A stretch of 64,000 nucleotides of DNA. It comes from Cellulomonas sp. Root485. Lineage in GTDB: Bacteria > Actinomycetota > Actinomycetes > Actinomycetales > Cellulomonadaceae. Position 1 is the stretch's first letter. Every line of letters begins with the position of its first letter. The stretch is from NCBI RefSeq assembly GCF_001426705.1, contig NZ_LMFC01000001.1, forward strand, positions 1,269,355 through 1,333,354. The letters are read 5' to 3'. This document shows, piece after piece, positions 1-9,240 of the stretch. The notes beneath the pieces are model-generated. The model had not been told where the DNA came from and made no database searches. It worked only from the letters and a program-made list of their open reading frames with translations. The translations under genes and the position numbers were made by a program.

Positions 1-1190
1 CACAGCGGGGGGAACCCGCCCACCTGGTACCCACCGTCACCGACGTCCCACGGCTCCGCGATGAGCTTGACCTGGGAGACCACCGGGTCCTGGTGCACCA
101 GGTCGAAGAACGCCGACAGCCGGTCGACCTCGTGGAACTGGCGGGCCAGGGTCGCGGCCAGGTCGAAGCGGAACCCGTCGACGTGCATCTCCAGCACCCA
201 GTAGCGCAGCGAGTCCATGATCAGCTGCAGCACGTGCGGCGACCGCATGAGCAGCGAGTTGCCGGTGCCCGTGGTGTCGAAGTAGTGGGCCTGGTCGTCG
301 TCGACGAGCCGGTAGTAGTTGGCGTTGTCCAGGCCGCGGAAGCTCAGCGTCGGGCCCAGGTGGTTGCCCTCGGCCGTGTGGTTGTAGACGACGTCGAGGA
401 TGACCTCGATGTCGGCGGCGTGCAGCTCCTTGACCATCGCCTTGAACTCCTGCACCTGCTGGCCGGCGTGCTGGAACGCGGCGTAGCCGTTGTGCGGGGC
501 GAAGAAGCCGATGGTGTTGTAGCCCCAGTAGTTCGAGAGGCCCTTCTCGACGAGCGACGGGTCGTTGACGAACTGGTGCACGGGCATCAGCTCGACCGCC
601 GTCACGCCGAGCGACGTGAGGTGCTCGATGACCGCCGGGTGGGCCATCCCGGCGTAGGTGCCGCGGAGCTCCTCCGGTACGGCGGGGTGTTGCATCGTCA
701 GGCCGCGCACGTGCGCCTCGTAGATGACGGACTCGTGGTACTCGTGCTGCGGTGGCCGGTCGTGGCCCCAGTCGAAGTACGGGTTGATGACCACGGACGT
801 CATCGTGTGCGCGGCCGAGTCGTCGTCGTTGCGTTTCTCCGGGGCGGCGAAGTCGTAGGAGTACAGCGACGGGTCCCCGTCGATCTGCCCGTCGATCGCC
901 TTGGCGTACGGGTCGAGCAGGAGCTTGTTCGGGTTGCAGCGGTGTCCCTGCGCTGGGTCGTACGGTCCGTGCACGCGGTAGCCGTACCGCTGGCCCGGCG
1001 TGATGGCGGGGAGGTACCCGTGCCAGACGAACGCGTCGACCTCGGTCAGGTTCGTCCGGGTCTCGGTGCCGTCGTCGGCGATCAGGCAGAGCTCGACTCG
1101 TTCGGCCACCTCCGAGAACAGGGCGAAGTTCGTCCCGCTCCCGTCATAGGTGGCGCCTAGGGGGTAAGGGCGTCCCGGCCACATCTGCAT
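1..1190 (-). CDS. glgX: Glycogen debranching enzyme GlgX (3' end off window)
   Basis: Isoamylase-type GH13 enzyme that hydrolyses alpha-1,6 branches of glycogen or limit dextrins in the cytoplasm. The frame reads from an ATG at 1190 ([15 protein letters not shown]) to the left edge without a stop. The N-terminal part is the CBM48-like domain ([17 protein letters not shown], then [21 protein letters not shown]). The GH13 barrel follows with [24 protein letters not shown], the nucleophile motif DGFRFDLA and the acid/base motif [16 protein letters not shown]. About 396 residues are visible, so roughly the last 300 are missing. A second ATG lies two codons downstream. The gene is divergent from the FAD reductase. 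The family call is certain from motifs; substrate detail is inferred from the family. Confidence 0.93.
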   Translation of the reverse strand, partial: MQMWPGRPYPLGATYDGSGTNFALFSEVAERVELCLIADDGTETRTNLTEVDAFVWHGYLPAITPGQRYGYRVHGPYDPAQGHRCNPNKLLLDPYAKAIDGQIDGDPSLYSYDFAAPEKRNDDDSAAHTMTSVVINPYFDWGHDRPPQHEYHESVIYEAHVRGLTMQHPAVPEELRGTYAGMAHPAVIEHLTSLGVTAVELMPVHQFVNDPSLVEKGLSNYWGYNTIGFFAPHNGYAAFQHAGQQVQEFKAMVKELHAADIEVILDVVYNHTAEGNHLGPTLSFRGLDNANYYRLVDDDQAHYFDTTGTGNSLLMRSPHVLQLIMDSLRYWVLEMHVDGFRFDLAATLARQFHEVDRLSAFFDLVHQDPVVSQVKLIAEPWDVGDGGYQVGGFPPL

Positions 1191-1335
1191 GGCCCCCAGG
1201 GTGCCAGGCGCCTGGTCATCCGGCGCGGGGTGCGAGCCGGTGACATGCGTGGACTTCGCCACACCGCCCCCATTGCGCGCAGGCCTGCGACCTGGTGCGC
1301 TTGCCGTCGGCGGTCGACGAGGGCAGGGGAGTGAC

Positions 1336-2565
1336 GTGAGCGGTCAGGTCGTGGTCGTGGGTGCCGGGCTGGCGGGCGCGAAGACCGTCGAGGGGCTGCG
1401 CGAGCGGGGGTACGACGGGGATGTCGTCCTGCTCGGCACCGAGACCGAGCGGCCCTACGAGCGGCCGCCGCTGTCGAAGGGCTACCTGCAGGGCAGCGAC
1501 GAGCGCGACGGAGCGTTCGTGCACCCCGCGGACTGGTACGCCGCTCACGACGTCGACCTGCGGCTGGGCACGACGGTCCGCTCGCTCGATCTCGGGGCGC
1601 GCGACGTCGTCGACGGCTCCGGGGTCCGTACCGGCTGGGACCACCTCGTCCTCGCGACCGGCTCGGAGCCACGTCGGCTCGACGTGCCCGGCGCGGGTCT
1701 CGACGGCGTCGTCCACCTGAGGACCCTCGACGACAGCGACCGCCTGCGTACGCTCCTGACGGCCGGGAAGCGGGTCGTGGTCGTCGGCGGCGGGTGGATC
1801 GGTCTCGAGGTCACCGCGGCCGCCCGTGCAGCCGGCTGCGAGGTGAGCGTCCTCGTGCGCGACCCGTTGCCGCTGCTGGCCGTGCTCGGCCCGGAGCTCG
1901 CCGCGATGTTCGCGGACCTGCACCGGGAGAACGGGGTCGACCTGCGGACGCGGACCGAGATCTCCGAGATCGTGGCCGCCGGCGACGGGACCCACGTGGG
2001 GGCGGTCGAGCTGGCCGACGGCACGCTGCTCGACACCGACCTGGTCGTCGTCGGGATCGGGGCCGCTCCCCGTGTCGACCTGGCCAAGGCGGCAGGTCTG
2101 CACGTCGAGAACGGCGTCGTCGTGGACGCCCACCTGCGCTCGTCGAACCCGCACGTGCTCGCGGTCGGCGACATCGCCCGCGCGCACCACCCCCTCCTGG
2201 GTACCCACGTCCGCGTGGAGCACTGGGCGAACGCCCTGAACCAGCCGGCGAGTGCCGCGGCGACGATCGTGGGCGCCGACGAGCCCTACGACAAGCTCCC
2301 GTACTTCTTCACCGACCAGTTCGACCTCGGCATGGAGTACGTCGGGTACGTCGGCGCCCACGGGTACGACGAGGTGGTCGTGCGCGGTGACCTGCAGGGC
2401 CGGGAGCTCATCGCGTTCTGGCGGCGCGAGGGGCGCGTGCTGGCCGCGATGAACGTCAACGTGTGGGACGTCGTCGACGACGTGCAGGCGCTCATCCGGT
2501 CGGGAGCCGTGGTGGACCACGACCGGCTGGCCGACCCCGACGTGCCGCTGCCGGAGCTCCTCTAG
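1336..2565 (+). CDS. FAD/NAD(P)-dependent oxidoreductase (ferredoxin reductase type)
   Basis: Predicted flavoprotein of 409 residues, the size of rubredoxin/ferredoxin reductases of aromatic oxygenase systems. Two Rossmann dinucleotide motifs are visible: GAGLAGAK at residues 9-16 for FAD and GGGWIGLE near residue 151 for NAD(P)H. The FAD-pyrophosphate motif VLAVGDIA and the family signature [13 protein letters not shown] are also present. The C-terminal reductase domain ([29 protein letters not shown]) is complete. I chose the GTG at 1336 because an AGGGG-like ribosome site lies just upstream and the protein then begins directly with the FAD fold; an in-frame ATG at 1189 would add a non-homologous 49 residues. 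The stop overlaps the stop of the convergent ligase by 4 bases. The electron acceptor is not encoded nearby. Confidence 0.88.
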   Translation: MSGQVVVVGAGLAGAKTVEGLRERGYDGDVVLLGTETERPYERPPLSKGYLQGSDERDGAFVHPADWYAAHDVDLRLGTTVRSLDLGARDVVDGSGVRTGWDHLVLATGSEPRRLDVPGAGLDGVVHLRTLDDSDRLRTLLTAGKRVVVVGGGWIGLEVTAAARAAGCEVSVLVRDPLPLLAVLGPELAAMFADLHRENGVDLRTRTEISEIVAAGDGTHVGAVELADGTLLDTDLVVVGIGAAPRVDLAKAAGLHVENGVVVDAHLRSSNPHVLAVGDIARAHHPLLGTHVRVEHWANALNQPASAAATIVGADEPYDKLPYFFTDQFDLGMEYVGYVGAHGYDEVVVRGDLQGRELIAFWRREGRVLAAMNVNVWDVVDDVQALIRSGAVVDHDRLADPDVPLPELL

Positions 2566-3650
2566 ACCGCTACGGTCCGGTCGACCGCACGACGGACCAC
2601 CTCGTCGTCGTCGGCGCCCTCCGCCCGCCACCCGAGCTGCTGGATCGCGCCGTTGCCGCGACGCAGGACCGTGGCCACCTGGCGTTCCACCCACTCCAGG
2701 TCGCCGGCCTCCGCCAGGGCGGGCCGCACGTGCTCGACCAGCTGGGCCACGACCTCCGCCGCAGGCAGCGGCGTGCCCGACAGCGGACTGACCAGGTTGC
2801 CCGTGAGACCGGACCGGGCGGCTCGCCAGGTCGCGGCGCGCAGGACCTCGGTGCGCGGCTGCGACACGGGATCGCCCGTCGCCGTCTCGGCGATCCCGCG
2901 CACGAGCGCAGCCTGCAGCGCGGCGTCGTCGGCATCCAGGCACACGTCCGCGACGCGCACCTCGACCGTCGGGTACCGCGACGAGAGCCGGGCGTCGAAG
3001 TAGACCATCCCGTCGTCGAGGATCGTCTCCGTGCGCAGGAGCTCGTCGATCACCGCGCGGTAGCCGGCCGCGTCGCCGAACGCGGCGGTCGGACCCGCCG
3101 TCGGCCAGCGACCCCACACCTGCGACCGGTACGACGCGTAGCCGGTGGTCGTGCCCAGCCATGAAGGGCTGTTGCCGGACAGGGCGAGCAGCACCGCGTT
3201 CCACGGCCGGAGGTGGTCGAGGATGCGCACGCCCTCGTCCTCGTCGGCGATGGAGACGTGCACGTGGCAGCCGCAGGTGAGCTGGTCGCGGGCCGTCTGG
3301 CCGAACTCGGCCCGGATGGCGTAGGCGCGCCGGTCCGGCAGCACGGTGGACTCGACGGCCTGCGGGGCGGTGGCCAGCGCCGCGATCCGCGCACCCGCCT
3401 CGCGCGCGACGGCATCCGTCCGGGTGCGCCCCGCACGGATCTCCGCCACCAGCTCGGCCAGCTCGACGCGCGGCGGGGTCGACGTCTCGATCTGCTCCTG
3501 CTTGAACTCCTTCTCCAGATCGCCACCGGGTTCGTCGGTGGGGGCGGGCGCCACCCGCGACGCGTGCCGGAGCACGGTGGTCGCCACCGGCTGCGGCCGC
3601 CCCTCGGGGGTGACCAGCAGGAACTCCTCCTCGACACCCAGGGTTCGCAC
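2562..3650 (-). CDS. ybdK: Carboxylate-amine ligase, YbdK/GCS2 family
   Basis: Member of the glutamate-cysteine ligase family 2 (YbdK-like), ATP-dependent enzymes that join a carboxylate to an amine; some members make gamma-glutamylcysteine weakly. The 362-residue protein opens with the family signature RTLGVEEEFLLV and carries EFKQEQIETSTPP, the metal/ATP-site stretch CGCHVHVSI, and FDARLSSRYPTVEVRVADVC. Length matches the family (about 370). The start is a GTG at 3650 just before the signature; a longer frame upstream is low-complexity and is antisense to galE. The gene is alone on its strand. Physiological substrate is unknown from sequence. Confidence 0.88.
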   Translation of the reverse strand: MRTLGVEEEFLLVTPEGRPQPVATTVLRHASRVAPAPTDEPGGDLEKEFKQEQIETSTPPRVELAELVAEIRAGRTRTDAVAREAGARIAALATAPQAVESTVLPDRRAYAIRAEFGQTARDQLTCGCHVHVSIADEDEGVRILDHLRPWNAVLLALSGNSPSWLGTTTGYASYRSQVWGRWPTAGPTAAFGDAAGYRAVIDELLRTETILDDGMVYFDARLSSRYPTVEVRVADVCLDADDAALQAALVRGIAETATGDPVSQPRTEVLRAATWRAARSGLTGNLVSPLSGTPLPAAEVVAQLVEHVRPALAEAGDLEWVERQVATVLRRGNGAIQQLGWRAEGADDDEVVRRAVDRTVAV

Positions 3651-3728
3651 CGGATCAGTCTGGGGGCGTGCGCACCGTCGCGCGCGGCGACGGGTGGTCG
3701 ATCGCCCACGTGGCGGGCGTCGACCCGC

Positions 3729-3734
3729 TACTGT
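3729..3734 (+). promoter_or_regulatory. Putative -10 element for a leaderless galE transcript
   Basis: TACTGT lies 7 bases before the galE GTG, the spacing seen for leaderless transcripts in Actinobacteria, and no Shine-Dalgarno sequence is present. No good -35 hexamer is visible 17 bases upstream. Inference from spacing only. Confidence 0.35.
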
Positions 3735-3741
3735 CCAGCCC

Positions 3742-4719
3742 GTGACCGTGCTCGTGACCGGGGGAGCCGGGTACATCGGGGCCCATGTGGTCCGTCTGCT
3801 GCAGTCCACCGGCCGTGACGTCCTCGTCGTCGACGACCTCAGCACCGGGTCCGCCGACCGGATCGGCGGTGCGCCGCTCGTGCAGCTCGACCTGGCGGAC
3901 CCGTCGAGCGTCGACCCGCTCACGGAGGCGTGCCGTGAGAGCGGTGTCACGTCGGTGATCCACCTGGCGGCGCGCAAGCGCGTCGACGAGTCGGTCACCC
4001 GGCCGCTCTGGTACGTCACGCAGAACGTCGGCGGGCTGGCGAACGTCCTGCGCGCGACCCAGGCCGCGCAGGTGGGCACGTTCCTCTTCTCGTCGTCCGC
4101 CGCCGTGTACGGGTCCTGCGGCGGTGCACCGGTGAGCGAGGACGACGCCACCCGGCCGGTGAACCCGTACGGGCGCAGCAAGCTGGCCGGGGAGATGCTG
4201 CTGCGCGACGTCGTCCGGTCCAGCGCCCTGCGCGCCGTCTCGCTGCGGTACTTCAACATCGCCGGTGCCGGCTGGCCGGAGCTCGGGGACACCGGGGTGA
4301 CGAACCTCGTGACGCAGACGCTCGACCGGCTGACCCGTGGTGCGCTACCCGAGGTCTACGGCACCGACTACGCGACGCCCGACGGCAGCTGTGTGCGCGA
4401 CTACCTGCACGTCGTCGACCTCGCGCAGGCGCACCTCGCCGTGCTCGACCGGCTCGAGGCGGGACACCTGCCGCGGGACGTCTACAACGTGGGGACGGGT
4501 CGGGGGGCGTCCGTGCTGGAGGTCATGGCCCTGCTCGGCCAGGTCACCGGCCTGGACGCGGTACCCGACGCCGCGCCCCGCCGCGCCGGCGACCCGGCGT
4601 CGGTCGTCGCGGCGGTCGACCGCATCCGTGACGACGTCGGCTGGGAGGCTCGGTACGGGATGCCCGAGCTGCTCGCCAGCGCGTGGGCCGCGTGGGGAGC
4701 CGGACGCCCTCAGGCGTGA
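3742..4719 (+). CDS. galE: UDP-glucose 4-epimerase
   Basis: Extended short-chain dehydrogenase of 325 residues that interconverts UDP-glucose and UDP-galactose with bound NAD. It starts on the NAD motif GGAGYIGAH (residues 7-15), followed by VVDDLSTG, HLAARKRVDESV, the catalytic SSSAAVYG and YGRSK (Tyr and Lys of YxxxK), the substrate stretch LRYFNIAGA, and VRDYLHVVDLAQAH. The GTG at 3742 is directly in front of the NAD fold. The end overlaps the convergent transporter by 10 bases. It could supply UDP-Gal to the glycan operon downstream, but nothing links them directly. Confidence 0.93.
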   Translation: MTVLVTGGAGYIGAHVVRLLQSTGRDVLVVDDLSTGSADRIGGAPLVQLDLADPSSVDPLTEACRESGVTSVIHLAARKRVDESVTRPLWYVTQNVGGLANVLRATQAAQVGTFLFSSSAAVYGSCGGAPVSEDDATRPVNPYGRSKLAGEMLLRDVVRSSALRAVSLRYFNIAGAGWPELGDTGVTNLVTQTLDRLTRGALPEVYGTDYATPDGSCVRDYLHVVDLAQAHLAVLDRLEAGHLPRDVYNVGTGRGASVLEVMALLGQVTGLDAVPDAAPRRAGDPASVVAAVDRIRDDVGWEARYGMPELLASAWAAWGAGRPQA

Positions 4720-5582
4720 GCGGCCCGAGGGTCGGGCGAATCGAGCTCGGCCTGGTCCGAGCCCGGTGCCCCGAACCGTGCCACGACGAGCGCCCCTGCC
4801 AGGACGAGCGCGAACGCTGCGACCGACGCGGGTCCCGCACCACCGGCCGGTCGGTCACCCGCCAGGGCGATGCCCAGCCCGGCGCCGACGACGGTCTCGG
4901 TGCCGACCATGAGGGCCGTGACGGGAACCACCGCCGCGCGGCGCAGCGCGAGCGCCGACACGGCCAGCCCGAGGGCGCCGCAGAGGCCCGCGCACCAGGC
5001 GACGGGGTCCGTGAGCACCTCGACGGGGGCCGAGACGTCGACCGTGTGCGCGCCGAGCGCGAGCACCCCGAACGCCGCACCCGCCAGAGCGGCCAGGACG
5101 AGACCACGCCACCGCGTCGGCGGCCCGAGGGCGAGCGTGGCGGCGAGCGCCGCGATCGTCGCCGTGGCACCGACGACGACCCACGTGGTGCCCGCGGTGG
5201 GCGTGACCGTGGTCTGCGGGGAGACCGCGAGCGCGAGCACGACCAGTCCGACCGCGATGCTGCCCAGCCCCAGCCAGTCGCTCCACCGCAGCCGGGCGCC
5301 GAGCACGAGCACCGACAGGACCGCGGCGACCGCGAGGCTCGACGCGCGACCCGCCTGGACGGCGAACACGGGCAGCGTGCGCAGGGCGACGAACGAGAGA
5401 CCGAAGCCGAGCGCGACCAGCGCGAGCGCGAGCAGGTAGAGCGGGCTGCGCGCCAGACCGCCGACGAGTGCGGCGTCGAGCCGGACGTCCGCGGGGAGCC
5501 GTCGTGCGGCGACGGCCTGGAGCACGATCGCCGTCCCCGAGCACAGGGCAGCCACCCCGACGCACACCAGTGCGAGCCCCAC
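4710..5582 (-). CDS. DMT/EamA-type membrane transporter
   Basis: 290-residue protein made almost entirely of about ten hydrophobic segments, as in the drug/metabolite transporter superfamily (two EamA repeats). Visible segments include ALVCVGVAALCSGTAIVLQAVAA at the N-terminus, LYLLALALVALGFGLSFVAL, and SVAAFALVLAGALVVARF near the end. The central loop (TVTPTAGTTWVVVGATATI) separates the two repeats. The start is a GTG at 5582 with a strong AGGAG seven bases upstream; the ATG-proximal extension upstream would run through the divergent promoter region. Substrate cannot be inferred. The cytosolic tail is short and acidic (DQAELDSPDPRAAHA). Confidence 0.75.
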   Translation of the reverse strand: MGLALVCVGVAALCSGTAIVLQAVAARRLPADVRLDAALVGGLARSPLYLLALALVALGFGLSFVALRTLPVFAVQAGRASSLAVAAVLSVLVLGARLRWSDWLGLGSIAVGLVVLALAVSPQTTVTPTAGTTWVVVGATATIAALAATLALGPPTRWRGLVLAALAGAAFGVLALGAHTVDVSAPVEVLTDPVAWCAGLCGALGLAVSALALRRAAVVPVTALMVGTETVVGAGLGIALAGDRPAGGAGPASVAAFALVLAGALVVARFGAPGSDQAELDSPDPRAAHA

Positions 5583-5688
5583 TGCTGATCTCCTGTCCCG
5601 TCCTGTGCGCCGATGCCACGCGACGTGCCCGAGGCACCCTATGCTCCACGCTGACGTCGTGGGGCACGATCCATCGCAGGGAGCACAG

Positions 5689-6936
5689 GTGCAGCGCGCG
5701 CACGACGAGGTGACAGGGGCCGTGGTCCGCGAGGAGTCGAACGGTCCGCTGCGCCTGCCCGTCGTCGCGCTGGCGTTCGTCGCCGTGTCGGTCGCCCTCT
5801 CGGTCCTGCTCGCGCTGACCAACGCCCACCGGGGCGCGCCGCCGTCCGTGCCCCTCCAGCGCGGTCCGGACTGGCTCGACGGGTGGTTCCAGGGTGATGC
5901 CGGCTGGTACTGGTCGATCGCGACCGACGGCTACTTCTACGCACCGGGGTCCCAGTCGTCGATCGCGTTCTTCCCGGTCTACCCCTTGGGCGTGCGCGGG
6001 CTCGGCGAGGTGCTCGGGGACGTCCAGCTGGCCGGCTCCCTGCTCGGCGTGCTCGCCGGGCTCGCCGCAGTCCTGCTGTTCGCCCGCTGGGTGTGGCAGC
6101 GGCTGCCCCGGCGGTCCGCGGTCCTGGCGATCACGGTCCTGCTGGTCTACCCGTACTCGTTCTTCCTCTACGGCGCCATGTACGCCGACTCGCTGTTCCT
6201 GCTCTGCGCGATCGGCGCGTTCGTCCTGCTGGAGCGTCGCTGGTACCTCGCTGCGGGCCTGGTCGGTGCGCTGGCGACGGCCGGGCGACCGGTCGGGGTC
6301 GCGGTCGTCGCCGGGCTCGTCGTCCGGACGATCGAGATGCTCGCGGAGGCCCGTCGTGCACCGGCGGCCGACGGGGCCCCTGCCGTCGGCACGGTCGGCT
6401 GGCGCGACCTCGTCCCCGCCGTCAGGGACGTGCGCCTCCGCCATCTCGGCGTGCTCACCGCGGTGCTCGGGATCGTCGCGTGGTGCGTGTATCTCGGTCT
6501 CGCGTTCGGTCACCCGCTCGCGTGGATCGAGGTGGAGTCGGCCCCCGGCTGGAACCAGGGCGTCGGACCCCGCACATGGTTCAAGGTCGTCTACGCGGGC
6601 ACGCTGCTCCGGGGCCCGTGGGACGTGGCCGCCCTCCTCACCCTCCAGGCCGTCGCCTGCCTGTGCGCGGTGCTCCTGCTGCGCAGGGTGTGGCGGCTGT
6701 TCGGGTGGGGCTACCTCGTGTTCGCGGTGGTCGTCCTGGTGATCCCGCTGATCGGCACCAAGGACTTCATGGGCACCGGGCGGTACGTGCTCGTGGCCTT
6801 CCCGGTCATCGCCGCGGCCGGCGACTTCCTCGCCGGTGTCCGGCATCGTTGGGTTCGCGGCGCCGTCCTGGGCGTCTGTGCGGTGCTCCTGCTCGTCCTC
6901 ACCTACCTCTACGGCAGATCGGTACCGGTCTCGTGA
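5689..6936 (+). CDS. PIG-V-like mannosyltransferase (integral membrane)
   Basis: Polytopic membrane glycosyltransferase of 415 residues resembling the Mannosyl_trans2/PIG-V family, which uses polyprenyl-phosphate sugar donors at the outer face of the membrane. The first luminal loop has the diagnostic arrangement GDAGWYWSIATDGY followed by AFFPVYPLGVRG, including the conserved acidic residue. About nine to ten membrane segments follow, ending with VRGAVLGVCAVLLLVLTYLYG. The GTG at 5689 has AGGGAG seven bases upstream and was chosen over an upstream ATG at 5641. First gene of a four-gene operon whose next start overlaps this stop (GTGA). Acceptor unknown; lipoglycan or wall polymer is an inference. 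Confidence 0.8.
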   Translation: MQRAHDEVTGAVVREESNGPLRLPVVALAFVAVSVALSVLLALTNAHRGAPPSVPLQRGPDWLDGWFQGDAGWYWSIATDGYFYAPGSQSSIAFFPVYPLGVRGLGEVLGDVQLAGSLLGVLAGLAAVLLFARWVWQRLPRRSAVLAITVLLVYPYSFFLYGAMYADSLFLLCAIGAFVLLERRWYLAAGLVGALATAGRPVGVAVVAGLVVRTIEMLAEARRAPAADGAPAVGTVGWRDLVPAVRDVRLRHLGVLTAVLGIVAWCVYLGLAFGHPLAWIEVESAPGWNQGVGPRTWFKVVYAGTLLRGPWDVAALLTLQAVACLCAVLLLRRVWRLFGWGYLVFAVVVLVIPLIGTKDFMGTGRYVLVAFPVIAAAGDFLAGVRHRWVRGAVLGVCAVLLLVLTYLYGRSVPVS

Positions 6937-7709
6937 CGGTCGTTCCCCAGACCCCTGAACCCTTCAAGAAGCTCTCGATCTTCTTCCCGATGTGGAACGA
7001 GGAGCTGTACATCCACCGCGCCGTCGGCGCGGCCCGCACGGTGTGCGAGGACCTGGTGACGGAGGGGCGGATCCTCGACTACGAGCTCATCGTCGTCGAC
7101 GACGCGTCGACCGACGCGACCCCCGAGCTCGCGGACGCGATGGCCGCCGCGGACCCGCACGTCCGCGTGGTGCACCACGACGTCAACCGCAAGCTCGGCG
7201 GCTCCCTGAAGACGGGGTTCTCCGCGGCGACGGGCGACGTCGTCCTCTACACCGACGCCGACCTGCCGTTCGAGATGACCGAGGTGGCTCGCGCGCTGCG
7301 CGTGCTGCAGATGTACGAGGTGGACCTGGTCAGCGCCTACCGCCTGGACCGCACCGGCGAGGGGCCGCGCCGGGCGATCTACTCGTTCTTCTACAACGGT
7401 CTGGTCCAGCTGGCGTTCGGCACCCGGATCAGGGACATCAACTTCGCGTTCAAGCTGTGCCGGCGCCGGGTCCTGGACCACGTGACGCTCAAGAGCGAGG
7501 GCTCGTTCATCGACGCCGAGCTCGTCATCCGTGCGCAGCGGTCCGGCTTCCAGATCCTGCAGATCGGCGTCGACTACTTCCCCCGCACCCGCGGCGTCTC
7601 GACGCTGTCCTCCTTCGGCGTCATCCGGACGATGGTGGGGGAGATGCTCCGGCTGCGCAGCGAGCTCAAGCACGTCGTCCCGGTGACCGGGTCCACAGGA
7701 TCGTCGTGA
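6933..7709 (+). CDS. Glycosyltransferase family 2 (polyprenyl-phosphate sugar synthase type)
   Basis: Soluble GT-A enzyme of 258 residues. Motifs in order are LSIFFPMWNEELYI at the N-terminus, the nucleotide-binding LIVVDDASTDAT, GGSLKTGFSAATGD, the metal-binding YTDADLPFE, and SEGSFIDAELVIRAQRSG in the acceptor half. This resembles dolichyl/polyprenyl-phosphate mannose or glucose synthases but lacks the C-terminal membrane domain. The product, a lipid-linked sugar, would be the expected donor for the PIG-V-like enzyme immediately upstream, which it overlaps by 4 bases. The deacetylase downstream also overlaps its stop. Sugar identity is not determinable. Confidence 0.85.
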   Translation: MTVVPQTPEPFKKLSIFFPMWNEELYIHRAVGAARTVCEDLVTEGRILDYELIVVDDASTDATPELADAMAAADPHVRVVHHDVNRKLGGSLKTGFSAATGDVVLYTDADLPFEMTEVARALRVLQMYEVDLVSAYRLDRTGEGPRRAIYSFFYNGLVQLAFGTRIRDINFAFKLCRRRVLDHVTLKSEGSFIDAELVIRAQRSGFQILQIGVDYFPRTRGVSTLSSFGVIRTMVGEMLRLRSELKHVVPVTGSTGSS

Positions 7710-8554
7710 CCCGGCTGCTGATCGTCACGGCCGACGACCTGGGGCTGACCCGGGGCGTCAACGCGGCGGTGCGCCGGGCGCACGAGGACGGGATCGTCAC
7801 CGCGACGTCCCTGCTGGCGGTCGGCCGGGAGTTCGACGACGCCGCGGCGATGCTGCGCGACCTGCCCACCCTCGAGCTGGGCGCCCACCTCGCGCTCGTC
7901 GGCGAGGACCCGCCGCTCCTGTCCGCACGAGAGATCCCGACGCTCGTCGACGCCCGGGGAGCATTCCCGCTGAGCTACCGCACGGTCGTGCGACGCGGCC
8001 TGGCCGGGCGCCTCGATCCCGACGACGTGCGCCGCGAGCTCTCTGCGCAGCTGCAGCGCGTGCTCGGCGTGGGGGTCCCCCTGACGCACCTGGACACGCA
8101 TCAGCACACCCACCTGTGGCCCACCGTGGCGACGGTGGTCGCGGAGCTGGCCCGCGAGGCGGGTGTGCCCGCCGTCCGGCTCCCGGGCAGCCACTCCCAC
8201 GCTCCGGTCGGGCTGGGGGTCCGGTTCCTGTCCCGTCGCACGCGGTCGGCGCTGCGTGCCGCCGGTCGCGCCACGACGCAGGACTACGCGGGCCTCGACG
8301 AGGCCGGTCACCTGGATGCGGACCGGTTCCGGCAGACGCTGCAGCGCGCTGCCCGACGGGGACCACGGACGCTGGAGATCAACACGCACCCGGCGCTCGC
8401 CGGGGACGCGGACCTGCGCCGGTTCACCTGGGACTACCAGTGGGCCGACGAGCTCGCCATGCTCCTCGACCCGGCGGTGCGTGACGAGATCGCGGCCGCG
8501 GGCTTCACCCTGGGCGGGTTCGCCGCCCTCACCACCTCGGACGGTGCCGCATGA
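7706..8554 (+). CDS. YdjC/ChbG family carbohydrate deacetylase
   Basis: 282-residue metal-dependent deacetylase of the YdjC family, which removes acetyl groups from N-acetylated sugars such as diacetylchitobiose. The fold begins at once with LLIVTADDLGLTRGVN, holding the catalytic/metal Asp pair. The second metal motif is HLDTHQHTHLWP, and ENTHP-like LEINTHPAL lies near the C-terminus. The GTG at 7706 overlaps the stop of the upstream glycosyltransferase, and the next ATG overlaps this stop. In this operon the likely job is trimming an N-acetyl sugar on a lipid-linked glycan; that is inference. Confidence 0.85.
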   Translation: MTRLLIVTADDLGLTRGVNAAVRRAHEDGIVTATSLLAVGREFDDAAAMLRDLPTLELGAHLALVGEDPPLLSAREIPTLVDARGAFPLSYRTVVRRGLAGRLDPDDVRRELSAQLQRVLGVGVPLTHLDTHQHTHLWPTVATVVAELAREAGVPAVRLPGSHSHAPVGLGVRFLSRRTRSALRAAGRATTQDYAGLDEAGHLDADRFRQTLQRAARRGPRTLEINTHPALAGDADLRRFTWDYQWADELAMLLDPAVRDEIAAAGFTLGGFAALTTSDGAA

Positions 8555-9234
8555 CGACGACCACCCGCCGCCGGCCCGACACGGCCGGGCGCGCCGCCCT
8601 CGCCCTCTACCGGTCGGCACCCGCGGGAACGCGCGCGCACGTGGCGGTCCGCTGGTTCAGCGCGCCGTTCCCCGCGATCGCCGCGGCCCTGCCGCCCGGT
8701 GGCCGGCTGCTGGAGATCGGCTGCGGCCACGGCCTGTTCAGCGCCTACGCCGCGCTGCTCGACCCGACGCGCGAGGTCCTGGGCGTGGACATCGACGCCG
8801 ACAAGATCGACGCCGCGCAGGTGGCGGCCCGAGCGGTCGAGCACCTCGAGATCCGGGTGGCGCCCGACGGTGCGGTCCCGGACGGGCCCTGGGACGTCGT
8901 GGTGTTCGTCGACGTCCTCTACCTGCTGCCGGCCGACGAGCAGCGGCGTCTGCTGGCCGAGGCCGTGGGCCGGCTGGCTCCCGGAGGACGCGTCGTCGTC
9001 AAGGAGATGGGCACCCGGCCGCGGTGGAAGGTCCGCTGGAACACCCTCCAGGAGACCCTGTCGGTCAAGGTCCTGCGCATCACGGAGGGCTCGTCGTTCG
9101 ACTTCGTGGACCCGGTCACGATGGGTGGCTGGCTGACGGAGCTCGGCCTGGAGGTCGAGCTGCACCGGCTGGACGCCCGCCGGGTGCACCCGCACCACCT
9201 GCTCGTCGCACGTCGGACGGACGTCCCGGTCTGA
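8551..9234 (+). CDS. Class I SAM-dependent methyltransferase
   Basis: 227-residue methyltransferase with the AdoMet-binding motif LLEIGCGHGLFSAYAA (about residues 52-67), the acidic ribose contact VLGVDIDADKI, and motif IV DVVVFVDVLYLLPADE. The C-terminal half contains VVVKEMGTRPRWKVRWN and is enriched in Arg and Trp as in lipid or polyketide-type methyltransferases. The start ATG overlaps the upstream stop (ATGA), making it the last gene of the glycan operon. Six bases separate its end from the convergent zinc-ribbon gene. Substrate unknown. Confidence 0.8.
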   Translation: MTTTTRRRPDTAGRAALALYRSAPAGTRAHVAVRWFSAPFPAIAAALPPGGRLLEIGCGHGLFSAYAALLDPTREVLGVDIDADKIDAAQVAARAVEHLEIRVAPDGAVPDGPWDVVVFVDVLYLLPADEQRRLLAEAVGRLAPGGRVVVKEMGTRPRWKVRWNTLQETLSVKVLRITEGSSFDFVDPVTMGGWLTELGLEVELHRLDARRVHPHHLLVARRTDVPV

Positions 9235-9240
9235 CGTCGG

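Noticed and set aside
5583-5688. A promoter (TATGCT at about 5640) before the mannosyltransferase
   Set aside because: The -10-like hexamer has no -35 partner at 16-18 bases, so not reported as a feature.
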